DNA of 64,000 bases from SIG603 sp964370635 (GTDB taxonomy: Bacteria; Bacillota; Clostridia; Oscillospirales; Acutalibacteraceae). The position numbers and the translations under genes were made by a program. Under the pieces are notes generated by a model, which worked only from the letters and a program-made list of their open reading frames with translations, did no database searches and was not told the origin of the DNA. The stretch is from the NCBI GenBank assembly GCA_964370635.1, contig CAYJJU010000010.1, positions 1 through 64,000 of the forward strand, given 5' to 3'. The stretch's first letter is position 1. The number at the start of each line of letters is the position of its first letter. Below, in pieces: positions 52,111 through 59,796 of this stretch.

Positions 52111-52137
52111 AATTACACACTCCTTTTATCAGTGCTA

Positions 52138-52166
52138 ATTATACTAGTATTTGCATAAATTGTAAA
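52138..52166 (-). promoter_or_regulatory. Promoter of the nadE operon
   Basis: TTTACA (52161-52166) and TATAAT (52138-52143) on the minus strand, 17 nt apart, 27 nt before the nadE ATG. Confidence 0.7.
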
Positions 52167-52171
52167 GAAAA

Positions 52172-52200
52172 TTGCAATAAATATTTATATGTGGTAAAAT
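52172..52200 (+). promoter_or_regulatory. Promoter of the glycosyltransferase gene
   Basis: TTGCAA (52172-52177) and TAAAAT (52195-52200), 17 nt apart, divergent from the nadE promoter. Confidence 0.6.
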
Positions 52201-52224
52201 AGGCCATAATAGGGAGGGATTACT

Positions 52225-53376
52225 TTGAATATATTAATTTTGTCGGCGGCTACGGGTGCGGGACATCTTAGGGCGGCGCATGCGGTGGAAAGCTATATTA
52301 ATGGAAATACACAGCATAATGTGAAAACAGTTGACACGTTTAAGTCTATAAGCTCTATACTTGATAGCACTATATGCGATGGTTACAGCTTCCTTGCAAA
52401 AAGGACACCTAGCTTTTTTGGAAAATTATATAAAAGCACAAATAAAGACACATCTTTTGCGAAGATTGTGCCTAAATTCAGTGCGATGTTTGCGGCTCAG
52501 CTTTTGCCTACAATAAACGATTTTAAACCCGACATAATTTTATCCACTCACCCATTTGCAACAGAAATGATTTCAACACTCAAAGAAGTGGGGAAACTGT
52601 CCTTGCCTCTTATTTGCATAATGACAGATTACGGTGTGCATAAATCGTGGGTAAGTCCACATGTAGACGCCTATGTCGTGGCGGGCGAGCACATGATAGA
52701 GGGACTTAAAAAATTCGGGGTAAGTGCGGACATTGCCCACCCTTATGGAATACCGGTTTTTGACATGTTTTTCAATCATGAAGACAAAGACATGCTTTTG
52801 CGTGAAATGAATTTTTCGTCGCAAGTGCCCACCATACTGTTTATGGCAGGCTCTTTAGGAATGTCTGCCGTCATGAATTTCTTTAAAAGAATACGTGATG
52901 TAAAAGACCCTTTGCAAATAATAATTATCACGGGAAGAAATAAAAAACTTTATAATGCCTTTGAAAAAGAGATACATAAAAGCTTTTTAGGAAGAGAAGA
53001 CAAAAAAATAAAGCTTATTTATTTTACAAACGAGGTCGAAAGGTATATGCATGCCTCTGACTTGCTTGTGACAAAACCCGGTGGGCTTACCGTGTCTGAG
53101 GCGCTTGCTTGCAACTTGCCGCTTGCGGTTTTTGATGCGATACCCGGGCAGGAAGAGGACAACGCAAACTTCTTAAAAAGCAATGATATGGGAATTAGGA
53201 TAGACAAGGGGACAGATTTTCCGAAATTTATTGCCGAGCTTTTAAGCGAGAAAGACAGGCTGGAAAAAATGAGAAAATCTTGCGAGACTTTTGATAAATC
53301 CGAGGCAATACCGAAGCTTTTAAAGCTTATAGACACCTTGATAGAGAAGTATAGTGTAGCAGAAAATAAAAATTAG
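52225..53376 (+). CDS. UgtP/MGDG synthase-like glycosyltransferase
   Basis: A 383-residue GT28-type enzyme of the monogalactosyldiacylglycerol synthase/UgtP group, which adds hexoses to diacylglycerol. The N-terminal lipid-side domain begins ILSAATGAGHLRAA, with STHPFATEMI and CIMTDYGVHKSW; the UDP-sugar domain has ILFMAGSLGMS and VTKPGGLTVSEALACNLP. A peripheral membrane protein in relatives. TTG 52225 follows AGGGAGGGA. It likely makes glycolipid or the anchor of lipoteichoic acid; sugar and processivity are not evident. Confidence 0.9.
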   Translation: MNILILSAATGAGHLRAAHAVESYINGNTQHNVKTVDTFKSISSILDSTICDGYSFLAKRTPSFFGKLYKSTNKDTSFAKIVPKFSAMFAAQLLPTINDFKPDIILSTHPFATEMISTLKEVGKLSLPLICIMTDYGVHKSWVSPHVDAYVVAGEHMIEGLKKFGVSADIAHPYGIPVFDMFFNHEDKDMLLREMNFSSQVPTILFMAGSLGMSAVMNFFKRIRDVKDPLQIIIITGRNKKLYNAFEKEIHKSFLGREDKKIKLIYFTNEVERYMHASDLLVTKPGGLTVSEALACNLPLAVFDAIPGQEEDNANFLKSNDMGIRIDKGTDFPKFIAELLSEKDRLEKMRKSCETFDKSEAIPKLLKLIDTLIEKYSVAENKN

Positions 53377-53462
53377 AGATTATTTTCGTTTTTATATTTA
53401 TTTAATTTATAGTTTATGGTATAATACATATTTGTTAAATAAATTTAGAGCGGAGAGTGCAC

Positions 53463-55052
53463 ATGATAACGGTTTCAAATTTAAGTTTGAGCTTTAATGG
53501 TGAAAATTTGTTTGCAGGCGCAAACCTACTTTTTCAACCCGGGAATTGCTACGGCGTAATCGGAGCAAACGGAGCGGGTAAATCAACATTTTTAAGAATT
53601 TTATCGGGCGAATTAGACCCCACAAAAGGTGAGGTTATAATTGGCCCTAAATGTCGTATGTCGGTTTTAAAACAGGATCACTTTGCATATGAAGAGCAAA
53701 CTGTCATCGACACAATAATGCAGGGTAATGCCCATCTTTATGACATAATGGTTAAAAAAGATGCAATTTATCTAAAAGAAGATTTTTCCGAAGAAGACGG
53801 AAATTTGGCGGCGGAGCTTGAGGCAGAATTTTCCGAGCTTGGCGGTTGGGATGCAGAAACTGACGCCGCAAGACTTTTGCAAGGCATGGGTTTAAACGGC
53901 GACATGCTTCATACTGAAATGAAAACTTTGACACAAAGTGAAAAAGTTAAAGTGCTTCTTGCAAGGGCGCTGTATGGAACGCCCGACATTATTTTGCTTG
54001 ATGAGCCTACAAACGGACTAGACGCAAAATCTGTTGTATGGCTTGAGAACTTCCTCATGGACTATGAGGGCACGGTAATAGTAGTGTCCCATGACAGATA
54101 TTTTTTAAACAATGTCTGCACGCATATAGTAGACATCGATTTTTCTAAAATTAAGATGTATATAGGCAACTACGACTTCTGGTATGAGTCAAGCCAACTT
54201 ATGCAAAGGCTTATGAGGGACCAAAACAGAAAGGCAGAAGAGAAAATTAAAGAGCTTCAAAACTTTATAAGGCGCTTCTCTGCAAATAAGTCAAAATCAA
54301 GACAGGCGACCTCAAGGAAAAAGCTTATAGAGAAAATTAGTGTAGAGGAAATGCCAGCCTCTTCAAGGCGCTACCCTTATGTAGGCTTTGTGTGGGACAG
54401 AGAGCCCGGCAAAGACATACTAAGCGTAAGCGGTATATCGAAAACCATCGACGGTGTAAAAGTCTTAAACGATGTAAGCTTTATCGTGGACAAGGGCGAA
54501 AAAGTTGCGTTTCTTGCCAACAATGAAATTGCTGTTTCTGCACTGTTTAAAATACTTATGGAAGAGACAGAGGCAGACGAGGGCACCTTTAAATGGGGCG
54601 TTTCAACCAGCCGTTCGTACTTCCCGCAGGATAACTCACAGTTTTTTGAGGGCGTGGACTTCTCAATAATAAAATGGCTTGAACAGTATTCCACAGACAC
54701 GACAGAAACATTTTTAAGAGGATTTTTAGGAAAAATGCTGTTTTCGGGAGACGATGTTTACAAGGATGTAAAAGTGCTCTCAGGTGGCGAAAAAGTGCGT
54801 TGTATGCTTTCAAGAATGATGATGTTTAATTCAAACGTCCTAATTTTAGACCAACCTACAAACCACCTAGACCTTGAATCTATCACCGCGGTCAACAATG
54901 GCCTTATAGATTTTAAAGGGATAGTCCTATTTTCGTCGCACGACCACGAATTCATACAAACCGTCGCAGACAGAATTATTGAAATTTTGCCGGACGGAAG
55001 CGTAAGAGATAAAAAATGCACCTATGATGAATATTTAGAGAGTTTTAATTGA
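53463..55052 (+). CDS. ABC-F family ATPase, YbiT/YkpA-like
   Basis: A 529-residue cytosolic protein with two ABC domains and no membrane part; ABC-F proteins act on the ribosome. Domain 1 has intact Walker A GANGAGKST (34-42) and LLDEPTNGLD but a broken signature LTQSEKVK. Domain 2 has intact signature LSGGEKVR but a broken Walker A (LANNEIAVS) and Gln in LDQPTNHLD. So one composite site is complete and the other is lost on every side. The linker (FIRRFSANKSKSRQATSRKK) is basic, as expected for RNA contact. ATG 53463 rather than GTG 53457. Confidence 0.92.
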   Translation: MITVSNLSLSFNGENLFAGANLLFQPGNCYGVIGANGAGKSTFLRILSGELDPTKGEVIIGPKCRMSVLKQDHFAYEEQTVIDTIMQGNAHLYDIMVKKDAIYLKEDFSEEDGNLAAELEAEFSELGGWDAETDAARLLQGMGLNGDMLHTEMKTLTQSEKVKVLLARALYGTPDIILLDEPTNGLDAKSVVWLENFLMDYEGTVIVVSHDRYFLNNVCTHIVDIDFSKIKMYIGNYDFWYESSQLMQRLMRDQNRKAEEKIKELQNFIRRFSANKSKSRQATSRKKLIEKISVEEMPASSRRYPYVGFVWDREPGKDILSVSGISKTIDGVKVLNDVSFIVDKGEKVAFLANNEIAVSALFKILMEETEADEGTFKWGVSTSRSYFPQDNSQFFEGVDFSIIKWLEQYSTDTTETFLRGFLGKMLFSGDDVYKDVKVLSGGEKVRCMLSRMMMFNSNVLILDQPTNHLDLESITAVNNGLIDFKGIVLFSSHDHEFIQTVADRIIEILPDGSVRDKKCTYDEYLESFN

Positions 55053-55269
55053 TATAAAAGACGAGCTGTGACAAAGTGATTTTTGCCACAGCTCTTTTTT
55101 TATTTGGGAGATACTCGCATGTTTTTTGGTATTCTTTTTCGTTTCGTATTATATGGTCGTGGTAAGAGCGTTGCCAAACCTGAAATCCTATTTGTTTTGT
55201 AATCGATATTTTAAATGATTTAATTAATTGTGAAATTGATTGTGTTGTTGTAGGGGACGATGCCCACAT
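55045..55269 (-). pseudogene. C-terminal remnant of a REP-associated tyrosine transposase
   Basis: A 74-codon frame whose middle, QLIKSFKISITKQIGFQVWQ followed by RSYHDHIIRNEKEYQKTCEYL, matches the C-terminal part of RAYT (Y1, IS200-like) transposases: a SFK segment, then WQRxYxDHIIRNExxY and YL/YI. The usual I-x-x-NP-x-x-W continuation is missing, and nothing of the N-terminal domain is found upstream. The end of the frame is just the terminator 55063-55101. A perfect REP-like palindrome adjoins its 5' side. Confidence 0.75.
55063..55101 (+). terminator. Terminator of the ABC-F gene
   Basis: GAGCTGTG (55063-55070) and CACAGCTC (55087-55094) followed by a T run. Confidence 0.85.
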
Positions 55270-55281
55270 CGTCCCCTACAA
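55248..55281. repeat. Perfect REP-like palindrome
   Basis: TTGTAGGGGACGATG (55248-55262), 4-nt loop CCCA, then its exact complement (55267-55281). GC-rich in AT-rich surroundings and adjoining the transposase remnant, as REP sequences adjoin their RAYT genes. Confidence 0.75.
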
Positions 55282-55360
55282 TATCCGATAATATTTCAGA
55301 CCTGTTTTGCGTACATATCGTTACAAAATACGCACCACTGTGCCTTAAGCATTCTTTTTA

Positions 55361-56683
55361 TTATTTCTTCATTTTATCTTTTATTTTTTCTAAAAGATTC
55401 TTTTCTTCATCATGAACGTCGTGTATTTCTTCTTCTTTTAATAAGATTTTTCGATACACAATTCTGAGTTCATCGCCGTGAAGTATGTCTTGGGTGATGC
55501 CCTTTTCTTCGATTATTCGATTTGTGTTATGGCGTAAAAGTGTGTAAACTACGGCGGTTGTAGGTGTGCCTATGAGTATTCCGAGTATGCCAAACATGCT
55601 TCCGAATACTAAAACAGCGGTAAGCGTCCAAAGTCCGGGAAGACCAATCGATGAGCCTACGACCCTTGGGAAAATTATATTGCCCTCAAATTGTTGCAAA
55701 ATAACTACAAATATTAAAAACCACAGTGCGTCCATGGGGTTTACAAGCAGTAGTAAAAATGCGCCGATGCTAGCACCGATGTATGCGCCAAAGACCGGAA
55801 CCAATGCCGTCACTGCAAGAATAGCAGATATCAAAAGGGCATAATTTAGGCCTATTATAGTCATTCCGATAAAACACAGTGAGCCCAAAATTAGGCATTC
55901 TGTAAGTTGTCCTCTTACATAATTTGAAAAAGTGTTGTTTGCCACCGCTAAAAATAACGAAACTTTATCTGCGGCTTTTTTTGGAATATAGGCATACAAA
56001 GCTTTTTTAAAGGAAAAAGTTAAATTATCTTTGTCTGCCAAGAAATATACCGAATAAATTAAACTCATAACTATGCTAAATACAATAGATACTATGTTAA
56101 AAGTAGCGGCTAAAACTGATGCCAAGATGTCTGTCGCCGCAGAAGTAATGTCGGTAAGAAGTCCCGTCCAATTAAATGTATTTAAGAGAGTGTTTTGAAT
56201 TTCGTATATATCTATATTTAGGTTTAAGGATTTAAGTGTGTTGTCAAGCCATACAAAAAAGCTTTCAAGATAACCCGGCAGGGTCTCCGATGCACTTTGA
56301 ATAAAACTCTGAATAGATATTGTAAGCTCAGGAATAATTAAGAAAAATATGAAACCGAGGGCCACAGATGCTAGCAAATAAGCCATAACTAAGGTGATAG
56401 GTTTCTTTATTTTATTCCAAATTTTACCATTTTCACAGCGCCTATTTATTCCTTTAAACACAAATTGGTCTATGCCTTTTACAAAGGTATTTAGTATAAA
56501 GGCAAGCACAAGTCCTGCAAAAAAAGGGGCAAATGCGTTGGATATCGTCGAAATTATAACGGAAAAATTTTCAAATTGGAAAAATATAAAAATTAGAAAA
56601 ACCGTGAAGGTGATTGCAATGGTTGCATATAGGACATATCGCTTTTCCTTTTTTGAGGTTTTATTAGTAGGTTCTGGCAACAT
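55361..56683 (-). CDS. AI-2E family transporter
   Basis: A 440-residue membrane protein of the PerM/YubA/AI-2E group with about eight helices: two N-terminal ones, a long amphipathic central region (residues 120-180), and GLPGLWTLTAVLVFGSMFGILGILIGTPTTAVVYTLLR split over the last helices, which is characteristic. Despite the family name, members include Na+/H+ antiporters and permeases of unknown cargo. The C-terminal 60 residues are charged and cytoplasmic. Promoter at 56717-56746. Confidence 0.9.
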   Translation of the reverse strand: MLPEPTNKTSKKEKRYVLYATIAITFTVFLIFIFFQFENFSVIISTISNAFAPFFAGLVLAFILNTFVKGIDQFVFKGINRRCENGKIWNKIKKPITLVMAYLLASVALGFIFFLIIPELTISIQSFIQSASETLPGYLESFFVWLDNTLKSLNLNIDIYEIQNTLLNTFNWTGLLTDITSAATDILASVLAATFNIVSIVFSIVMSLIYSVYFLADKDNLTFSFKKALYAYIPKKAADKVSLFLAVANNTFSNYVRGQLTECLILGSLCFIGMTIIGLNYALLISAILAVTALVPVFGAYIGASIGAFLLLLVNPMDALWFLIFVVILQQFEGNIIFPRVVGSSIGLPGLWTLTAVLVFGSMFGILGILIGTPTTAVVYTLLRHNTNRIIEEKGITQDILHGDELRIVYRKILLKEEEIHDVHDEEKNLLEKIKDKMKK

Positions 56684-56716
56684 AATTTAAATCTCCTTTT
56701 AGTACTTAATATGTTT

Positions 56717-56746
56717 ATTATACACTAAAATATGTACCAATTGCAA
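56717..56746 (-). promoter_or_regulatory. Promoter of the AI-2E gene
   Basis: TTGCAA (56741-56746) and TATAAT (56717-56722) on the minus strand, 18 nt apart. Confidence 0.55.
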
Positions 56747-56759
56747 TAAAAATAAGTAA

Positions 56760-57290
56760 TTAGTTTGCTTTTAAGGCGATTAATTTTTTGTCCCCCACAA
56801 ATAAAAGTTGAAGTATTACTATTTCTACCGTGCACATTATGCCCGCTTGTATGAGTCTTGTCGGTAGAAGTACTAAGAAGTCGCTACCGTAGAGCAGGGA
56901 AATCCATAGGGTGTTGAGTAAAATTGACGATACCAATTGCCCTAAAAGTACGGCAAAAACAACTCTTTTAATGTTGCATTTCTTATGATAGCTAAGTCCG
57001 TTTATAAGGCCTGTTATCATAGCCGACAGCGTAAACCCCGGAAAATAGGGGCCTATTGGGAATAAAATAGCACCGATAAGGTCGCCGAGTCCCGCCACCG
57101 TCATGCTCTCAAAAGTGCCAAGTTTTCTTGCGGCAATTGCCACAGGGATAAACGAAAAACCGATTTTCATTATAGGGGTGGAGATGGATAAAAACCTTGA
57201 CAAGATAATTTGTATGGCGAGTAAACACGCAATAAGCGCCAAGTTTTGCACATTTAAGTGCTGTTTTTTGAAGTTTTGAAATTTTGACAT
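56760..57290 (-). CDS. folT: Folate ECF transporter S component
   Basis: A 176-residue S component with six helices that gives folate specificity to an energy-coupling-factor transporter. Matching features: LALIACLLAIQIILSRFLSI, KIGFSFIPVAIAARKLG, GLGDLIGAILFPIGPYFPGFTLSA and the C-terminal PTRLIQAGIM segment. The shared EcfAA'T module is not in this window. A tetrahydrofolate riboswitch lies upstream, which confirms the folate assignment. SD AAGGAGG is 9 nt before the ATG. Confidence 0.95.
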   Translation of the reverse strand: MSKFQNFKKQHLNVQNLALIACLLAIQIILSRFLSISTPIMKIGFSFIPVAIAARKLGTFESMTVAGLGDLIGAILFPIGPYFPGFTLSAMITGLINGLSYHKKCNIKRVVFAVLLGQLVSSILLNTLWISLLYGSDFLVLLPTRLIQAGIMCTVEIVILQLLFVGDKKLIALKAN

Positions 57291-57296
57291 AAAAAA

Positions 57297-57335
57297 ATAC
57301 CTCCTTGTTAAATTTGCTGTGATAACAAGAGGTAT
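57297..57335 (-). promoter_or_regulatory. Ribosome-site sequestering hairpin of folT
   Basis: On the transcript ATACCTCTTGTTA (57335-57323) pairs with TAACAAGGAGGTAT (57310-57297), which contains the folT ribosome site. A T run follows. It is the likely expression platform of the riboswitch, acting on translation, on termination or on both. Confidence 0.75.
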
Positions 57336-57384
57336 AGCGATTTAAGGGCAGAAATGCCCCTAAAACTATGCAAAATGTTATGAA

Positions 57385-57481
57385 ACAGCGGGATGCGACA
57401 TGTTTACCGCAGGTTTTAACCTTTCGTCTATAAAGCAACTCCCCGTCTTTACAGCACTTCACGCAAACACATCTACTCTGT
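57385..57481 (-). ncRNA. Tetrahydrofolate riboswitch (THF, folT type)
   Basis: The minus-strand leader reads ACAGAGTAGATG ... TTGCGTGAAGTG ... ACGGGGAGTTG ... GACGAAAGG ... TGCGGTAAACATGTCGC ... ATCCCGCTGT, the order of conserved blocks of the THF aptamer, with closing stem ACAG(A) ... CTGT. It lies between the folT promoter and the sequestering hairpin. Known THF riboswitches repress folate transport and synthesis genes when reduced folate is plentiful. Confidence 0.92.
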
Positions 57482-57496
57482 ATTTTTTACAGTCAA

Positions 57497-57525
57497 ATTA
57501 TATACTAGCAATGTTTTTTTGTCAA
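57497..57525 (-). promoter_or_regulatory. Promoter of folT
   Basis: TTGACA (57520-57525) and TATAAT (57497-57502) on the minus strand, 17 nt apart, a perfect consensus just upstream of the riboswitch. Confidence 0.85.
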
Positions 57526-57529
57526 GGTA

Positions 57530-57667
57530 TTACTCAACAGATTTTGCCACGGCTTCAATTCTTTTAGCAAAATCCTCCTCATAAACTTCACTGATACTCA
57601 AATGCTCCAAATAATAGGCTATTTCCATGTCTTTTTTATACACATAAAACTTTAAATGCAATATCAA
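57530..57667 (-). CDS. Small ORF, 45 residues, end of the SOS operon
   Basis: TTG 57667 overlaps the stop of the DUF4130 gene (TTGA), and the frame runs 45 codons to TAA at 57530. The product (MILHLKFYVYKKDMEIAYYL, then EHLSISEVYEEDFAKRIEAVAKSVE in two halves) is charged, helical and of normal codon use. A shorter version from the internal ATG has 32 residues. No family recognised. Translational coupling and composition suggest a real small protein, but it might be chance. Confidence 0.45.
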   Translation of the reverse strand: MILHLKFYVYKKDMEIAYYLEHLSISEVYEEDFAKRIEAVAKSVE

Positions 57668-58422
57668 CCAATTTGTTTATCACCAAATTCCGTCATATTG
57701 TCCCAATATCTTTTTGGCATGTGCGATTGCCTGCATTTTGGGTTAAACCTGCCTTCTATAGCTATAGTTTCATAGAATTTTTTCCAAAGCGCCCTGCAAA
57801 ATTCTTCCTCCTCGTCCGTTGGCGGTAGCTCTATGCCTTCTACCCTTATAAACTGTGGCTGTCCGTTTTGGTACACGAGGGCTGTCTTATGGGTTTTATC
57901 AAATATCATGAAATTTTCGCCCGAAAACCTGTCGCAAAAATGCCCTGCAATAAGCGGTAAAATATTATTTTTTGGCTCTATTATTGAGAGCAAATTCCCC
58001 GAGTACTCGGAAAATCGCACAAAGCCCAAAAATAAATGCGCCTCATTTTTCATATGGGTAATCGCCTTGAAAATAGCGGATACATCGTCGTTTGTAAGCA
58101 TATTGCACACTGCTTTTCCTCGCTTGTATCCAAGCCTTAAAAAGTATAAAATTCTAAGCTCTTTTTCGTTTAGGCAGGTCAAAAATGCCTCTTCTACCAT
58201 CTCTTTTGCTTGGTCTGAAATTTTTTCCGATATGGAAATTTTCACCCTGTCCGCCTTTTCTTTTACGGTTTGTATGTACTTTATTTTGTAAAAAGTTGGC
58301 TGATATTCCCCCATAGGCTCTATAAAAAGCGGTATTTCTCTGCATTTGAAGCTTTCAAAAATACAGCACATCAAGCCGTCAAAAGTGCCGTCGTAATAAT
58401 AAATTATATGTTTTTCGTTCAT
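57664..58422 (-). CDS. TIGR03915/DUF4130 putative DNA repair protein
   Basis: A 252-residue protein: YYYDGTFDGLMCCIFESF at the N-terminus and YIQTVKEKADRV, YFLRLGYKRGKAV, HFCDRFSGENFMIFDKTHKTAL and FNPKCRQSHMPKRYWDNMTEF further on are marks of the TIGR03915/DUF4130 family, almost always encoded next to a radical SAM protein of the TIGR03916 type. Its biochemical role is not established; a part in DNA damage processing is assumed from this pairing. Here the pair sits behind dinB under a LexA-type promoter. It begins 12 nt after the radical SAM gene. Confidence 0.92.
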   Translation of the reverse strand: MNEKHIIYYYDGTFDGLMCCIFESFKCREIPLFIEPMGEYQPTFYKIKYIQTVKEKADRVKISISEKISDQAKEMVEEAFLTCLNEKELRILYFLRLGYKRGKAVCNMLTNDDVSAIFKAITHMKNEAHLFLGFVRFSEYSGNLLSIIEPKNNILPLIAGHFCDRFSGENFMIFDKTHKTALVYQNGQPQFIRVEGIELPPTDEEEEFCRALWKKFYETIAIEGRFNPKCRQSHMPKRYWDNMTEFGDKQIG

Positions 58423-58434
58423 GTCATTCCCTCC

Positions 58435-59796
58435 TTATAATTGTCCGCTTACCGCCTTTTGTAAATTTGGCAAATTAGAATTAAAAAGCGATAACTGTAT
58501 TCCTTGTTCATCTTTTTGTGTGAGTGCGCCGTCTTTTAAGACCCCTGTCAAGATGTTTTTATCGTCAAAAAACCTGTTTGGCTGAAATTTTCCCTTGCAG
58601 GTTATGAAAAATTTTGCGCGCTTTAGCACTACGCCAAGCTTTTTTAAGCCTTCAAAATCTATTGTGCAGTAGCGCCGTGCTTGTAAAATTCGTTTTGCGC
58701 TTATAACGCCTATGCCGGGCACTCTTAAAAGCATTTCGTAAGACGCATGGTTTATTTCTATCGGAAATTCGCCCATATTGTTTACCGCCCAATTGCATTT
58801 TGGGTCTAAAACGGGGTTGAAATCTGGGTTTTGCTCGCTTAAAATTTCGTCTGCCGTAAATTTATAAAAGCGAAGCAACCAGTCTGCCTGATAAAGTCTG
58901 TGCTCTCTTAATAGTGGTGGGGCAGTGGTTATTGCCGGAAGTTTTTCGTCGTGCATCATGGGCATGTAGGCTGAAAAAAACACCCTTTTTAGCTCGAATT
59001 TTTTATAAAGCCCCTCGCTGAGTTTTAGTATTTTGTAATCCGTTTCGGGGCTTGCCCCTATTATCATTTGTGTGGATTGTCCACCGCTTGCAAAGCTTGT
59101 GGCTTTTTTATATCTAACCAAATCTTTGCTGTTTTGCCGAATTTCATCCCTGATTTTTGTCATAGGTTCTAAAATATCACGCTTTGTCTTTTGCGGTGCT
59201 AAATTTTTAAGGCTGTCGTTTGAGGGCAGTTCTATATTGACACTCATTCTATCTGCTAAAAGCCCCAGTTTTTGAATTAGCCTTTCGTCGGCACCCGGTA
59301 TGGCTTTTACGTGGATGTAGCCGTTAAAATTATAGTGATTTCTAAGAAGTGAGAGGGTTCTTATCATGAGTTCACAGCTGTAGTCAGGGTTTTTGACCAC
59401 GGCAGAGCTTAAAAACAGGCCTTCAATATAATTTCTTCTGTAGAATTTTATTGTGAGTTCCGCCAGCTCTTCGGGGGTGAAGCTTGTGCGCCTTGTCGCA
59501 TTGCTTTTCCTGTTTACGCAGTACACGCAGTCGTACACACAGGCGTTGCTCATAAGCACTTTTAAAAGCGAAATGCACCGGCCGTCTGCCGAAAAACTAT
59601 GGCAAATGCCTGCTGCAGCGGCATTTCCAAGCTGTCCCTTCACACCTTTTCTATCGACCCCGCTTGAGGTGCAGGCCACATCGTACTTTGCCGCATCTGA
59701 AAGTATTTCAAGCTTTTCCATTATGTCGAGGTTTTTTGTACTGCTATGCACCGACACAGATAAATCTGAGGGGAGCTTATCTTGTAAATTGAGCAT
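58435..59796 (-). CDS. TIGR03916 putative DNA modification/repair radical SAM protein
   Basis: A 453-residue radical SAM enzyme with the CxxxCxxC cluster motif CVYDCVYC (Cys86, 90, 93), which holds a 4Fe-4S cluster and S-adenosylmethionine. A helix-hairpin-helix near residue 350 (LLRVPGIGVISAKRIL) points to DNA binding. Related in name and layout to spore photoproduct lyase-like repair enzymes; the lesion is unknown. Its start overlaps the end of dinB by 20 bp. Confidence 0.93.
   Translation of the reverse strand: MLNLQDKLPSDLSVSVHSSTKNLDIMEKLEILSDAAKYDVACTSSGVDRKGVKGQLGNAAAAGICHSFSADGRCISLLKVLMSNACVYDCVYCVNRKSNATRRTSFTPEELAELTIKFYRRNYIEGLFLSSAVVKNPDYSCELMIRTLSLLRNHYNFNGYIHVKAIPGADERLIQKLGLLADRMSVNIELPSNDSLKNLAPQKTKRDILEPMTKIRDEIRQNSKDLVRYKKATSFASGGQSTQMIIGASPETDYKILKLSEGLYKKFELKRVFFSAYMPMMHDEKLPAITTAPPLLREHRLYQADWLLRFYKFTADEILSEQNPDFNPVLDPKCNWAVNNMGEFPIEINHASYEMLLRVPGIGVISAKRILQARRYCTIDFEGLKKLGVVLKRAKFFITCKGKFQPNRFFDDKNILTGVLKDGALTQKDEQGIQLSLFNSNLPNLQKAVSGQL

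Noticed and set aside
55045..55269. A complete 74-residue gene
   Set aside because: Only the C-terminal part of a RAYT is present, the conserved end is missing and the last codons are the terminator of the ABC-F gene.
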